From the NCBI GenBank assembly GCA_018665385.1, contig JABJDN010000109.1:1-7084 (forward strand): 7,084 nt of DNA. Direction: 5' to 3'. Shown here one piece after another: positions 1 to 6,547 of the stretch. The translations under genes and the position numbers were made by a program. The DNA is from Phycisphaerae bacterium. GTDB lineage: Bacteria > Planctomycetota > Phycisphaerae > Phycisphaerales > SM1A02. Within the stretch, counting starts at the first letter, position 1. Each line of letters opens with the position of its first letter. The notes beneath the pieces were generated by a model. The model did no database searches. It had not been told where the DNA came from and saw nothing but the letters and a program-made list of their open reading frames with translations.

Positions 1-1
1 C

Positions 2-1894
2 GATGACAAATTATGCAATGAGGCATTGCGGTCACTCTCAAAAGAACAATACAAAGGAAGCCCTCCTGCAAGAGAATCTGGCGAACGGACTGGCGACGGT
101 GGATTACAGTTTTACCCTGAACGGTATGCGCATTCGTACCAGGCATGGCATGAAAATTTACGCGACTGGTGTATATCAAGACAACTTTGGTGGGGACACC
201 AAATTCCTGTGTGGTCAAAAACTTTCGCAGAAGGCGAAGAGATAATATGGCCAGCAGAAGGCGAATCACACGTAGCATCAAGCCAAGAGTTTGACGAAGG
301 TGAACAAGTCACAAATGTATATGTGTGCGTGCAAGGCGGGCATGAACGTACAGAAATAGATTTAGAAAAGACAGGCTTCACTCGGGATGTGGATGTTTTA
401 GATACATGGTTTAGTTCAGCGCTGTGGCCAATCTCGACGATGGGTTGGCCGAACCCTGAAGCGTTTCCAGACACGATTGGTTTACTTGAAAAGTTCAATC
501 CATCCAGCGTGCTTTGTACAGGACGAGACATTATTACTTTATGGGTGAGCCGAATGGTCATGTTCAACCGGTACTTCTGTGATGGGGCACTACCGTTTAC
601 AGATGTGTACATCAATCCTATGATTCAAGATGGCTTCGGTCAGCGAATGAGCAAATCGCTCGGGAATGGCGTTGACCCTAGAGACATTATCTTGACGCAT
701 GGCGCAGATGCTATGCGATACACGATGGTGCAACTTGCAACAGGCACGCAAGATGTTCGCTTAGGTGTTGAATTGATATGCCCATATTCAGGCAAGATAT
801 TTACTCCAACGTATGTAAAATCAAAAACAGGGCATGAAGTCATGGCGCCTTTGCAGAGTTCTCCTGAAGACGAGACCAAGAAAATTTCAACGTTGTATGG
901 AATACTCATTGGCGAAGTTGAAAATTGTGAAGATACCCCTCTTGCTGTGAACTCCTCATCAAGATTTGATGTTGGTCGAAACTTTGCTAATAAATATTGG
1001 AACGCAAATAGGTTTGCGTTGATGAACATTACTCGTCCTGTAGATGCAGTTACTCTCGATGAGTTAACACCAGCCGATCAATGGATGCTGAACAAAGTAC
1101 AACTATCCATTGAAAAAATGAACGCAGCGCTCACGCAGTATCAATTTAATACTGTTGCTGAAACCATGTACGATTTGCTGTGGCGTGAATTTTGCGATTG
1201 GTACTTAGAAGCGATTAAGCCAACTATAAAGGACTCCCCAGCTCAGCAGCGAGTTCTTCATATTGTCCTTGATACAATTTGTAGAATGCTGCACCCGATT
1301 TGCCCATTCGTCACAGAAGCAATTTGGCCGCATGTGCATTCCATTCCAAGTGGAAGCATTGAAGGAATAACATTGCCAACCTGCGAACTAGTTGCGAATG
1401 CACAGTGGCCTTCCCTTGATGGTGTTTCACTTGACCAAGCTGAAATTGCATCATTTGAACAAACTCGAGAGCTTGTTACTGCAATTCGGACTGCTCGATC
1501 TTCGCAAAACGTGAAACCAAATAGAAAAATAGTATTGTTGGCAAATGGAAAAATAGAGTCGCTCGCAACAAAGCATGCAGTAGTACTTTCATCTTTGGCG
1601 GGTTTATCTGAAATTGTTCACCTTGGCGAAAAAGATTCTGGTTTTGCTCTCGCATTCGATGGCGAAACTATTTTGCTAGCAAATATGTTTGATGAGCAAG
1701 ATGTTGCAGCGAATACAGAAAAAATCAGAGAAGAAATTACAGCACTCGAGAAGAAAGTTGCTGGTTTTAAAGCCCGACTTTCAACTGAATCGTATGTGAA
1801 TAATGCACCAGGACATGTTGTGCAAGAAACGAGAGATATGCTCACAAAAGTTGAAAAAGACCTTGCTTCAGCAAAGGCATCAGTCGAGTTATGA
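2..1894 (+). CDS. valS: valyl-tRNA synthetase, C-terminal two-thirds (5' end outside window)
   Basis: Class I synthetase that charges tRNA-Val with valine in the cytoplasm. The frame is open from base 2, so the true start, the HIGH motif and most of the CP1 editing domain lie upstream. Visible in order: the end of CP1 followed by the ValRS signature RDWCISRQLWWGHQIPVW (about bases 161-214), DVLDTWFSSALWP, TGRDIITLWVSRMV, and the KMSKS loop as RMSKS at 644-658. After that comes the anticodon-binding helical domain (RNFANKYWNANRF, then DLLWREFCDWYLEAIKP). The C-terminus is the typical ValRS coiled-coil arm (roughly 1700-1890, with LEKKVAGFKARLSTESYVNNAP). Odd: about 60 extra residues (bases 767-964) sit between GTQDVRL and FDVGRNFANK, where bacterial ValRS usually has a short link. 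The stop overlaps the next start by 4 bp (ATGA). Identity is secure from the motifs; the insert's role is unknown. Confidence 0.96.
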   Translation, partial: DDKLCNEALRSLSKEQYKGSPPARESGERTGDGGLQFYPERYAHSYQAWHENLRDWCISRQLWWGHQIPVWSKTFAEGEEIIWPAEGESHVASSQEFDEGEQVTNVYVCVQGGHERTEIDLEKTGFTRDVDVLDTWFSSALWPISTMGWPNPEAFPDTIGLLEKFNPSSVLCTGRDIITLWVSRMVMFNRYFCDGALPFTDVYINPMIQDGFGQRMSKSLGNGVDPRDIILTHGADAMRYTMVQLATGTQDVRLGVELICPYSGKIFTPTYVKSKTGHEVMAPLQSSPEDETKKISTLYGILIGEVENCEDTPLAVNSSSRFDVGRNFANKYWNANRFALMNITRPVDAVTLDELTPADQWMLNKVQLSIEKMNAALTQYQFNTVAETMYDLLWREFCDWYLEAIKPTIKDSPAQQRVLHIVLDTICRMLHPICPFVTEAIWPHVHSIPSGSIEGITLPTCELVANAQWPSLDGVSLDQAEIASFEQTRELVTAIRTARSSQNVKPNRKIVLLANGKIESLATKHAVVLSSLAGLSEIVHLGEKDSGFALAFDGETILLANMFDEQDVAANTEKIREEITALEKKVAGFKARLSTESYVNNAPGHVVQETRDMLTKVEKDLASAKASVEL

Positions 1895-2844
1895 ATATAC
1901 GGTATTGCGTAGTCTTATTGTCTGTTTGTTGTATAGGTTGTGCTGCAACTAAATACAATCCGCCACAAGATGATGCAGACATGCATTCAATTGATGATGG
2001 CAGCATGCAAAAAATACCTTGGGCCTTTGAGGGTGACGAAGGCGAACGCTTCATGAACGATGTGTGGGATATACGCACTACTATGAAGTATCAGCACATC
2101 GTAGATTCGCTCCCAAGTTTTTATACTGCATTGTTGCAACGGTACTCGACTGTCTTTGGCGAATTCCCTCTTCCTGCTTCACAAATGGATGTGTATCTTT
2201 TTGCTACACAAGAACAATGGCAGTCGCAACTAGTAAAAATGCTTGGGTGTAGAGAAGCGCAGCATTGGTTCCAGCTGGAATCCGGTGGAATTACAATCGA
2301 CGGTAAAGCAATTCTGTACCACCTTGATCGAAGAGGTAGAAGCAGAGTAACGCTCCGAATAGCGGCACATGAAGGTTGGCATCAATACGCTGAAAAGATA
2401 TTCAAAAAACCAATTCCAACTTGGCTTGACGAGGGCATAGGTACGTGGATGGAAGGGTTTCGATTACGCCGCAACGAAGTGCAATTCTTGCCAGCGAGTA
2501 ATTGGGATAGGCTTACTACACTTAGGCGCATTGTCGCGGGGAATCGTTTGCACACACTGGATGAATTGATGAATTCAGACCCGAGCGATTTGCTTGAAAC
2601 AGACAGGTCAACATTGCTTGGTTATTATGCACAGCTTTGGGGTTTGGTTAGTTTCATTATTGAGTCTGATAATGGTAAATATTTTCCTGCCCTTCAGTTG
2701 ATTTTAGAGAGTGCTTTGCAGGGAACGATACAAGAACCCAACCAAGGTTGGCTGTTTTGTTTTGCTGAAGACCCAGTAGAGTTTGAAAAGGAATACAACA
2801 CTTGGATAGTTGAGTACGTAAAACCAGGAACTTCATGGCGCTGA
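1891..2844 (+). CDS. DUF1570 / peptidase-MA-like putative zinc metalloprotease, probable lipoprotein
   Basis: 317 residues. The N-terminus (MNIRYCVVLLSVCCIGC) is a short hydrophobic export signal ending in a lipobox-like CIGC, with Cys17 as the likely lipidated residue. The -3 position is Cys rather than Leu, so the lipobox is atypical. The core shows a gluzincin-type zinc site: HEGWH at residues 160-164 (HExxH) and, 17 residues later, WLDEG with Glu181 as candidate third ligand. A helix with YYAQLWGLVSFI (245-256) follows, as is common in the peptidase-MA/DUF1570 group found widely in planctomycetes. All expected metal and catalytic residues are present, so it could be an active envelope protease; the substrate is unknown. 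ATG overlaps the valS stop (ATGA), which indicates translational coupling; the ribosome site is weak (GAG). The family call is from motif pattern and fold-typical spacing, not from a search. Confidence 0.8.
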   Translation: MNIRYCVVLLSVCCIGCAATKYNPPQDDADMHSIDDGSMQKIPWAFEGDEGERFMNDVWDIRTTMKYQHIVDSLPSFYTALLQRYSTVFGEFPLPASQMDVYLFATQEQWQSQLVKMLGCREAQHWFQLESGGITIDGKAILYHLDRRGRSRVTLRIAAHEGWHQYAEKIFKKPIPTWLDEGIGTWMEGFRLRRNEVQFLPASNWDRLTTLRRIVAGNRLHTLDELMNSDPSDLLETDRSTLLGYYAQLWGLVSFIIESDNGKYFPALQLILESALQGTIQEPNQGWLFCFAEDPVEFEKEYNTWIVEYVKPGTSWR

Positions 2845-3323
2845 TAGGCCTTATGTCAGATTCACACGGCGAATGGTTACGCACTCGTTCTGCGATTACT
2901 CTGTTAACCAGTGCAAAGTGCGAAAAAATATTACACATGGGTGACGTGGAAACCCACGAAGTTCTTGACGAACTTGCAGGACACCCCGTCTCTCTTGTCT
3001 TTGGAAATTGCGATTGCCCTTCTCGGCTTTCAGAGTATGCAGCGACACTTGGGATTGAGGTTTTAGACCCCGCTAGTGTTGTTGAGTTTGGCGGAAAAAC
3101 AATAGCATTTTTGCATGGCCATGATTTTGAACAGTACGAAGCGTTTATAGAAAATCCAGAAATCGAGATAGTTGTACATGGCCATACTCATGAAAAACGC
3201 GACGAAATTGTAAATAAGACGCGTTGTATTAATCCTGGCGCCCTACATCGCGCATCTGTGTACACTGTTGCTGTACTAGATACAACTAGTGGAATATTAG
3301 AATTTCTAGAAGTGGAAACGTAA
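2835..3323 (+). CDS. YfcE/MJ0936-family metallophosphoesterase
   Basis: 162 residues, the usual size for this compact calcineurin-like family, which hydrolyses phosphodiesters using two metal ions in the cytoplasm. The metal-binding set is complete: DSH (Asp9, His11), GD (Asp37), GNCD (Asn58), HGH (94-96) and HGHTH (115-119), followed by the typical INPGA (132-136). No signal peptide or extra domain is seen. The start at ATG 2835 is supported by AGGA at 2826-2829 with 5-nt spacing. The gene overlaps the metalloprotease gene by 10 bp, so it is probably co-transcribed and coupled. The natural substrate cannot be told from sequence; family members act on model phosphodiesters, and some on cyclic nucleotides. 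Confidence 0.92.
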   Translation: MALIGLMSDSHGEWLRTRSAITLLTSAKCEKILHMGDVETHEVLDELAGHPVSLVFGNCDCPSRLSEYAATLGIEVLDPASVVEFGGKTIAFLHGHDFEQYEAFIENPEIEIVVHGHTHEKRDEIVNKTRCINPGALHRASVYTVAVLDTTSGILEFLEVET

Positions 3324-3325
3324 CT

Positions 3326-3847
3326 ATGCCAAGCAAGAGTTCTGAACAATTTAAAATTTCGGATATGAAAATCCGCGTTGCTGTACAGGATGATATTTCT
3401 GTGTTGCGTGATTTGTTTGAAAAAAGTCGCGTTGATGGTGAGATTCGAGAGAACGATACTGGCGCTGATTTAGACCACCTTATAGACGGATATTTTAATT
3501 GCCAGGAAAGTGGCTTTTGGGTTTCTGAGTTTGATAACACTATTGTTGGCATGATTGGTGTTCAAAAAATGAATGATAGTTCTGCAGAAGTTCGTCGGCT
3601 TCGGGTACGCGATATGTTTCGACGCAAAGGTATAGGTTCGGCATTGATGAAACATGCGATTTCATTTTGTAGAGAAAAGCAATTCTTAAAAGTAGTGCTT
3701 GATGTGCGGCTTGAACGCGAGCCTGCAATAAAAATGTTTGACTCCTTCGGTTTTTTGCATGGACGCGAACGGGATTTGAATGGTAGGCAGCTACGTGATT
3801 TCTATCTTGATTTGTATAGCGACACCCTTCAAACACACTCTGATTAA
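3326..3847 (+). CDS. GNAT-family N-acetyltransferase
   Basis: 173 residues with one GNAT domain, which transfers an acetyl group from acetyl-CoA to an amine. The acetyl-CoA pyrophosphate loop is RRKGIG at residues 99-104, within motif A (AEVRRLRVRDMFRRKGIGSA). It is followed by a helix, the strand FLKVVLDV, and motif B (AIKMFDSFGF, 134-143). The acceptor substrate cannot be deduced. The start is uncertain. ATG 3326 lies 2 nt after the phosphodiesterase stop, with GGA at 3314-3316 as a weak ribosome site. ATG 3365 (MKIRVAVQDD) would begin right at the domain edge but has no visible ribosome site. I prefer 3326. It is the last gene of the tight valS run; no convincing intrinsic terminator is seen after it. 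Confidence 0.88.
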   Translation: MPSKSSEQFKISDMKIRVAVQDDISVLRDLFEKSRVDGEIRENDTGADLDHLIDGYFNCQESGFWVSEFDNTIVGMIGVQKMNDSSAEVRRLRVRDMFRRKGIGSALMKHAISFCREKQFLKVVLDVRLEREPAIKMFDSFGFLHGRERDLNGRQLRDFYLDLYSDTLQTHSD

Positions 3848-3887
3848 GAATAATCTTGTTATATACCTGTTATTAGCAATTCTCTTT

Positions 3888-3916
3888 TTGCATAAACGGT
3901 ACTTGCACGTTATAGT
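3888..3916 (+). promoter_or_regulatory. candidate sigma-70-like promoter for pseudopilin unit
   Basis: TTGCAT at 3888-3893 and TATAGT at 3911-3916 are separated by exactly 17 nt, in the only gap between the valS run and the pseudopilin gene. The -10 matches consensus at five of six positions; the -35 matches only the leading TTG. A weakness is that the expected transcript start, near 3922-3924, falls on or at the edge of the GGAG ribosome site. The leader would then be only about 14 nt. The real promoter may lie elsewhere, or the transcript may read through from upstream. Confidence 0.4.
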
Positions 3917-3922
3917 TAGATT

Positions 3923-3939
3923 GGAGACCCCCCCCATTG
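3923..3939 (+). promoter_or_regulatory. ribosome site GGAG, C8 tract and TTG start of pseudopilin
   Basis: GGAG at 3923-3926 is followed by A, eight consecutive C (3928-3935), A, and TTG at 3937. The spacing from GGAG to the start is 10 nt, longer than the 5 and 9 nt used by neighbouring genes. An in-frame TAG at 3913 rules out an upstream start, so the TTG (or a later codon inside the prepilin signal, which is unlikely) must be used. A length change of the C tract would alter spacing without altering the reading frame. Confidence 0.65.
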
Positions 3940-4806
3940 GCTAATAAAACACGCAACTTTGGATTTACGCTTATCGAGCTATTGGTAGTTATGTCTATCA
4001 TTGCCCTTCTGCTCAGTATCTTAATGCCCGCACTTGGAAGAGCACGGCATACGGCTATGGTGCAAAAAGATGCAACACAAATTAAATCAATTCATTCTGG
4101 GTGGATTACTTGGGCTGCTGGGAATGATGACAGGTACCCAACCCCGGGGTATGTAAATCGGGTTGGCGACATACGTGGTAGAGGTAAAGAAGATAGAGAG
4201 TTAAACACAACAGATAATGTTCACTCCTTAGCAGTGATGCAGAATTTGTATTCCGCTGGTTTGCTCGTGAGCGATAGCGAGCCGAGCGACAACGTGTACG
4301 CAATGGAAGCGTACGATTACGATGTTATAGATTCAAACGAAGATATCTATTGGGACGAAATGCTTGACGTTGACCTAGACGATGGCGGAACTGGATGCAA
4401 TGTTTCGTACGCAAGTATTCCACTAATAGGCGACCGAAAGAAAAAAGAATGGACAAGTCGCGGTTCAGCTAATTATGCAATCATGGCAAATCGAGGCCCA
4501 CCGTTTGGTCAGCCCATTGATATTTCCGTGACATACGATATACATGGCGGTGGTAGAACTTGGGAAGGTAACGTCTGTTGGCAAGACAACCACATGTCGT
4601 TTGAAAAAACATTACACCCTATTAATAGTGTTTACAGAACTGGCGAAGGATATGTATCTGACAACCTGTTTAACATTGATTGCGTGACTGGATTTTGTCA
4701 TTTCTGGGGCGGTGATTCTTGGCTTGTTCTTGTCAGTGAATTGTCACCAGCAGGCGATATGTACGAATACCAATTAGCCCCAGAACTAGAGTGGGATGAC
4801 GAATAA
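3937..4806 (+). CDS. type II secretion/type IV-like pseudopilin (planctomycete prepilin-type protein)
   Basis: 289 residues. The N-terminus is a class III prepilin signal: a short basic leader (MANKTRNFG), predicted prepilin-peptidase cleavage between Gly9 and Phe10, then FTLIELLVVMSIIALLLSIL with the conserved Glu14 (+5 of the mature protein). A hydrophobic helix to about residue 30 and PALGRAR follow. The globular part resembles the large planctomycete pseudopilin group with a C-terminal H...D-G-H region. Here it reads HGGG (203-206), then NVCWQDNHM (212-220), so Asn replaces the usual Gly. Residues 113-150 are rich in Asp and Glu, and Cys154, Cys214, Cys249 and Cys254 could form disulfides. 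It would be held in the inner membrane or assembled in a filament; the exact role is unknown. The start is TTG, fixed by an upstream stop and by the prepilin leader. It is followed closely by the secreted three-module gene, probably in one transcript. Confidence 0.87.
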   Translation: MANKTRNFGFTLIELLVVMSIIALLLSILMPALGRARHTAMVQKDATQIKSIHSGWITWAAGNDDRYPTPGYVNRVGDIRGRGKEDRELNTTDNVHSLAVMQNLYSAGLLVSDSEPSDNVYAMEAYDYDVIDSNEDIYWDEMLDVDLDDGGTGCNVSYASIPLIGDRKKKEWTSRGSANYAIMANRGPPFGQPIDISVTYDIHGGGRTWEGNVCWQDNHMSFEKTLHPINSVYRTGEGYVSDNLFNIDCVTGFCHFWGGDSWLVLVSELSPAGDMYEYQLAPELEWDDE

Positions 4807-4818
4807 CTTAATTTGAGT

Positions 4819-4822
4819 GGAG
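4819..4822 (+). promoter_or_regulatory. ribosome binding site that sets start at ATG 4828
   Basis: GGAG lies 5 nt before ATG 4828. An in-frame TTG at 4813 would also open the frame, but it lies before this site and has no ribosome site of its own. It would also add five residues in front of a clean signal peptide. The ATG is therefore preferred. Confidence 0.75.
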
Positions 4823-4827
4823 AAATT

Positions 4828-6216
4828 ATGAAACTAGTACAACTAACAACTCTAGCATTTAGCGCCTTACTTCCTTGTGTGGCAGTTGACGCTGCACCGA
4901 GAAAGGTGATTTGCGAAAACTTTACAGCAACTTGGTGTGGGTATTGCCCAGATGTTGCGAATGGCATCATTATGCTTTTGGATGAATTCCCTGACAATTT
5001 TTATAGCATGCAAGTGCATGGTTCAGATTCGTATTCAACAGCATGGGGCAATGCTCGTAATTCTTTTTATAGTGTGCCAGGTTATCCAACTGTATGGCTT
5101 AATGGCTTATTGAAAATAGAAGGGTCTTATGGCAGCCCTGGTGCTAACTACTCGCAGATTCGCTCGAGATATATGCAATTGGCGAATGAAGCAACTGATG
5201 TCACTATAAATATGTGCGGCTCTTCTGTTGATGGCGATACCTATTCTGTTTCAGCTCAAGTTGGCATCGAGAATGGTGGTTCTGGTAAAACTATGACTAT
5301 TCATATCGTTCAAGTCTTACACGACTACCCATCAAGTCCAAGTTATAACTATGGTTGTCTTAAACAAGGAAGTGGACAAACAATCACATTGACACCAGGT
5401 GAAATGCAAGACGTCACATTTGAGTTTGATCTTGATAGTTCTAGCCAGTCGCATACAGAGAACGTGTACTACCTTGCATGGGCGCAAACAACAAACACCT
5501 CTGGTCCTTCAGAAGTGTATCAAGCTGAAAAACATGTACATAACAGCGGTGATTGCCAAATTGATCATTTCTATGTTGGTGCAAAAGGTGATTTTGTAAC
5601 GATCGGAGAAGCACTTGCTGTATCTGGTACTGGCGACACTATTACCGTAATGCCTGGCACGTACTACGAAAACATTGACTTTAACGGTGCTAGTATTGTG
5701 ATGGAAAGTATGACGGGTGCAGAAGACACTATTATTGACGGAGGCGGCTCTGGATCAGTGGTTCGAATGTATAGCATGGAGAGTGCAACATTGCGAGGTT
5801 TTACTATACAGAATGGTTCATCGCCACTCGGTGGAGGTGTACTTATCAATGGTGAACCAATTATTGAAGATTGTGTTATCAAAGATAATAGTGCCCAAAT
5901 CGGTGGCGGTATTTACAATTTATCTAACGGTTCTGCTGGCCCGAGTGTTATGAATACCTCGTTCTGCAACAATTCGACTTCGCACATTTACGGTGAATGG
6001 GTTGATAACAGCGGAAATATATTCGAAGATTCTTGCGAAGGTGATTCTGATTGCCCTGCAGATATTACTGGCGACGCATGGGTAAATGTGAGCGATTTAC
6101 TTGCAGTTATCGATGCTTGGGGAAGCGATGATCAAGTAGCTGATATTAATGCTGATGGCATCGTAGATGTTGGCGACCTTCTTGAAGTCGTTGGTAGTTG
6201 GGGCGCTTGCCAATAG
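4828..6216 (+). CDS. secreted three-module protein: Omp28/thioredoxin-like, beta-helix, dockerin-like C-terminus
   Basis: 462 residues. A signal peptide (MKLVQLTTLAFSALLPCVAVDAA) is probably cut near residue 22-23. Module 1 (about 25-240) opens with ENFTATWCGYCPD, a thioredoxin-type CxxC (Cys37, Cys40), followed by QVHGSDSY and VPGYPTVWLNG, where Pro87 fits the cis-proline. This matches the Omp28-like pattern of exported thioredoxin-fold proteins. Module 2 (about 245-400) reads like a parallel beta-helix of the pectate-lyase fold: VMPGTYYENI, TIIDGGGSGS, LRGFTIQNGS, GGGIYN. No polysaccharide-lyase catalytic set is evident. Module 3 (409-462) holds two dockerin-like EF-hand loops (Asp412-Asp423 and Asp439-Asp450), each followed by DLL...WG. 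This tail is typical of Phycisphaerae secreted proteins. Cys409 and Cys461 bracket it. It probably sits at the cell surface or outside the cell; redox activity is possible but not proven. It lies 21 nt after the pseudopilin stop. Confidence 0.85.
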   Translation: MKLVQLTTLAFSALLPCVAVDAAPRKVICENFTATWCGYCPDVANGIIMLLDEFPDNFYSMQVHGSDSYSTAWGNARNSFYSVPGYPTVWLNGLLKIEGSYGSPGANYSQIRSRYMQLANEATDVTINMCGSSVDGDTYSVSAQVGIENGGSGKTMTIHIVQVLHDYPSSPSYNYGCLKQGSGQTITLTPGEMQDVTFEFDLDSSSQSHTENVYYLAWAQTTNTSGPSEVYQAEKHVHNSGDCQIDHFYVGAKGDFVTIGEALAVSGTGDTITVMPGTYYENIDFNGASIVMESMTGAEDTIIDGGGSGSVVRMYSMESATLRGFTIQNGSSPLGGGVLINGEPIIEDCVIKDNSAQIGGGIYNLSNGSAGPSVMNTSFCNNSTSHIYGEWVDNSGNIFEDSCEGDSDCPADITGDAWVNVSDLLAVIDAWGSDDQVADINADGIVDVGDLLEVVGSWGACQ

Positions 6217-6313
6217 CATCTTGCATAATTCTACCTGCTAAATAAATGCAACAAGTCTCTTGATATGTCTCAAATTAGGGAAAGTACGTAGGTTGACGCA
6301 GTAGTTTTATTGC

Positions 6314-6342
6314 CCCTGCTTCCGCGGGAGACTGTTGCAGGG
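6314..6342 (+). terminator. GC-rich hairpin downstream of the dockerin-type gene, weak terminator candidate
   Basis: CCCTGC (6314-6319) pairs perfectly with GCAGGG (6337-6342). The 17-nt interior can itself form a small stem (TTC with GGA). On the + strand it is followed by TATTTGTAT, a poor U tract, so intrinsic termination of the pseudopilin unit here is only a possibility. It lies 97 nt after the stop at 6216. The rest of 6217-6351 shows no gene. Confidence 0.3.
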
Positions 6343-6351
6343 TATTTGTAT

Positions 6352-6387
6352 AAAAAAACCCCCTCAGAAGCAAAGCTTCTAAAGGGG
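6352..6387 (-). terminator. intrinsic terminator of tRNA-Gly
   Basis: Read on the minus strand, a stem of CCCCT with AGGGG, a small internal loop, and AGAAGC with GCTTCT closed by an AAA/TTT triloop is followed directly by seven T (complement of 6352-6358). This is a textbook rho-independent terminator placed 7 nt after the tRNA 3' end. On the + strand the hairpin has no U tract after it, so it works for the tRNA only. Confidence 0.9.
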
Positions 6388-6394
6388 AATGTGA

Positions 6395-6467
6395 AGCGGG
6401 TGACCGGGTTCGAACCGGCGACATTCAGCTTGGAAGGCTGACGCTCTACCAATTGAGCTACACCCGC
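6395..6467 (-). tRNA. tRNA-Gly (anticodon TCC)
   Basis: The minus strand folds as a complete 73-nt cloverleaf. The acceptor stem is GCGGGTG with CACCCGC and the D stem is GCTC with GAGC. The anticodon stem is TCAGC with GCTGA, with loop CTTCCAA. The T stem is GCCGG with CCGGT around TTCGAAC, and the variable loop is 5 nt. The anticodon TCC (complement of 6432-6434) reads GGA and probably GGG glycine codons. The discriminator is T and CCA is not encoded, so it must be added afterwards. A TACAAT -10-like hexamer on the minus strand (complement of 6484-6489) lies at a suitable distance upstream, but no matching -35 is seen. The gene stands alone and is followed by its own terminator. Confidence 0.96.
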
Positions 6468-6518
6468 AAAAAGGTAGTTGCCTATTGTAACAAATTGCAT
6501 TCAAGGCGGTTTTATTTC

Positions 6519-6547
6519 TTGCATACGGATGATTTGACTGCTACATT
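6519..6547 (+). promoter_or_regulatory. candidate promoter of the secreted protease gene
   Basis: TTGCAT (6519-6524) and TACATT (6542-6547) are spaced 17 nt apart. They match consensus at three and four of six positions, so the call is weak on its own. The expected transcript start near 6554 would give a leader of about 38 nt before ATG 6592. The -10 lies between the arms of an 8-bp inverted repeat. Confidence 0.35.

Noticed and set aside
3..245. 80-codon + strand frame at the window start
   Set aside because: It overlaps valS in another frame and shows no domain; the valS frame is open from base 2.
112..615. 167-codon open frame on the minus strand
   Set aside because: It lies fully inside valS, has no recognisable domain, and the + strand frame carries clear synthetase motifs.
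640..1029. 129-codon minus-strand open frame over the ValRS insert
   Set aside because: It is a shadow of the coding strand. I considered whether the insert hides a separate gene, but the valS frame runs through without a stop.
6260..6298. TTGATA and TTGACG hexamers as further -35 elements
   Set aside because: Neither has a -10-like hexamer at 16-18 nt downstream, and no + strand gene follows before the tRNA on the other strand.
6270..6500. Minus-strand reading frame containing GVAQLVERQPS
   Set aside because: It is read straight across the tRNA-Gly gene and its terminator. This peptide is a well-known false translation of tRNA genes.
6221..6524. Repeated TTGCAT hexamers in intergenic DNA as a shared promoter element
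   Set aside because: TTGCAT also occurs several times inside genes of this AT-leaning window (for example near 3110, 3755 and 5475), so recurrence alone is not evidence.
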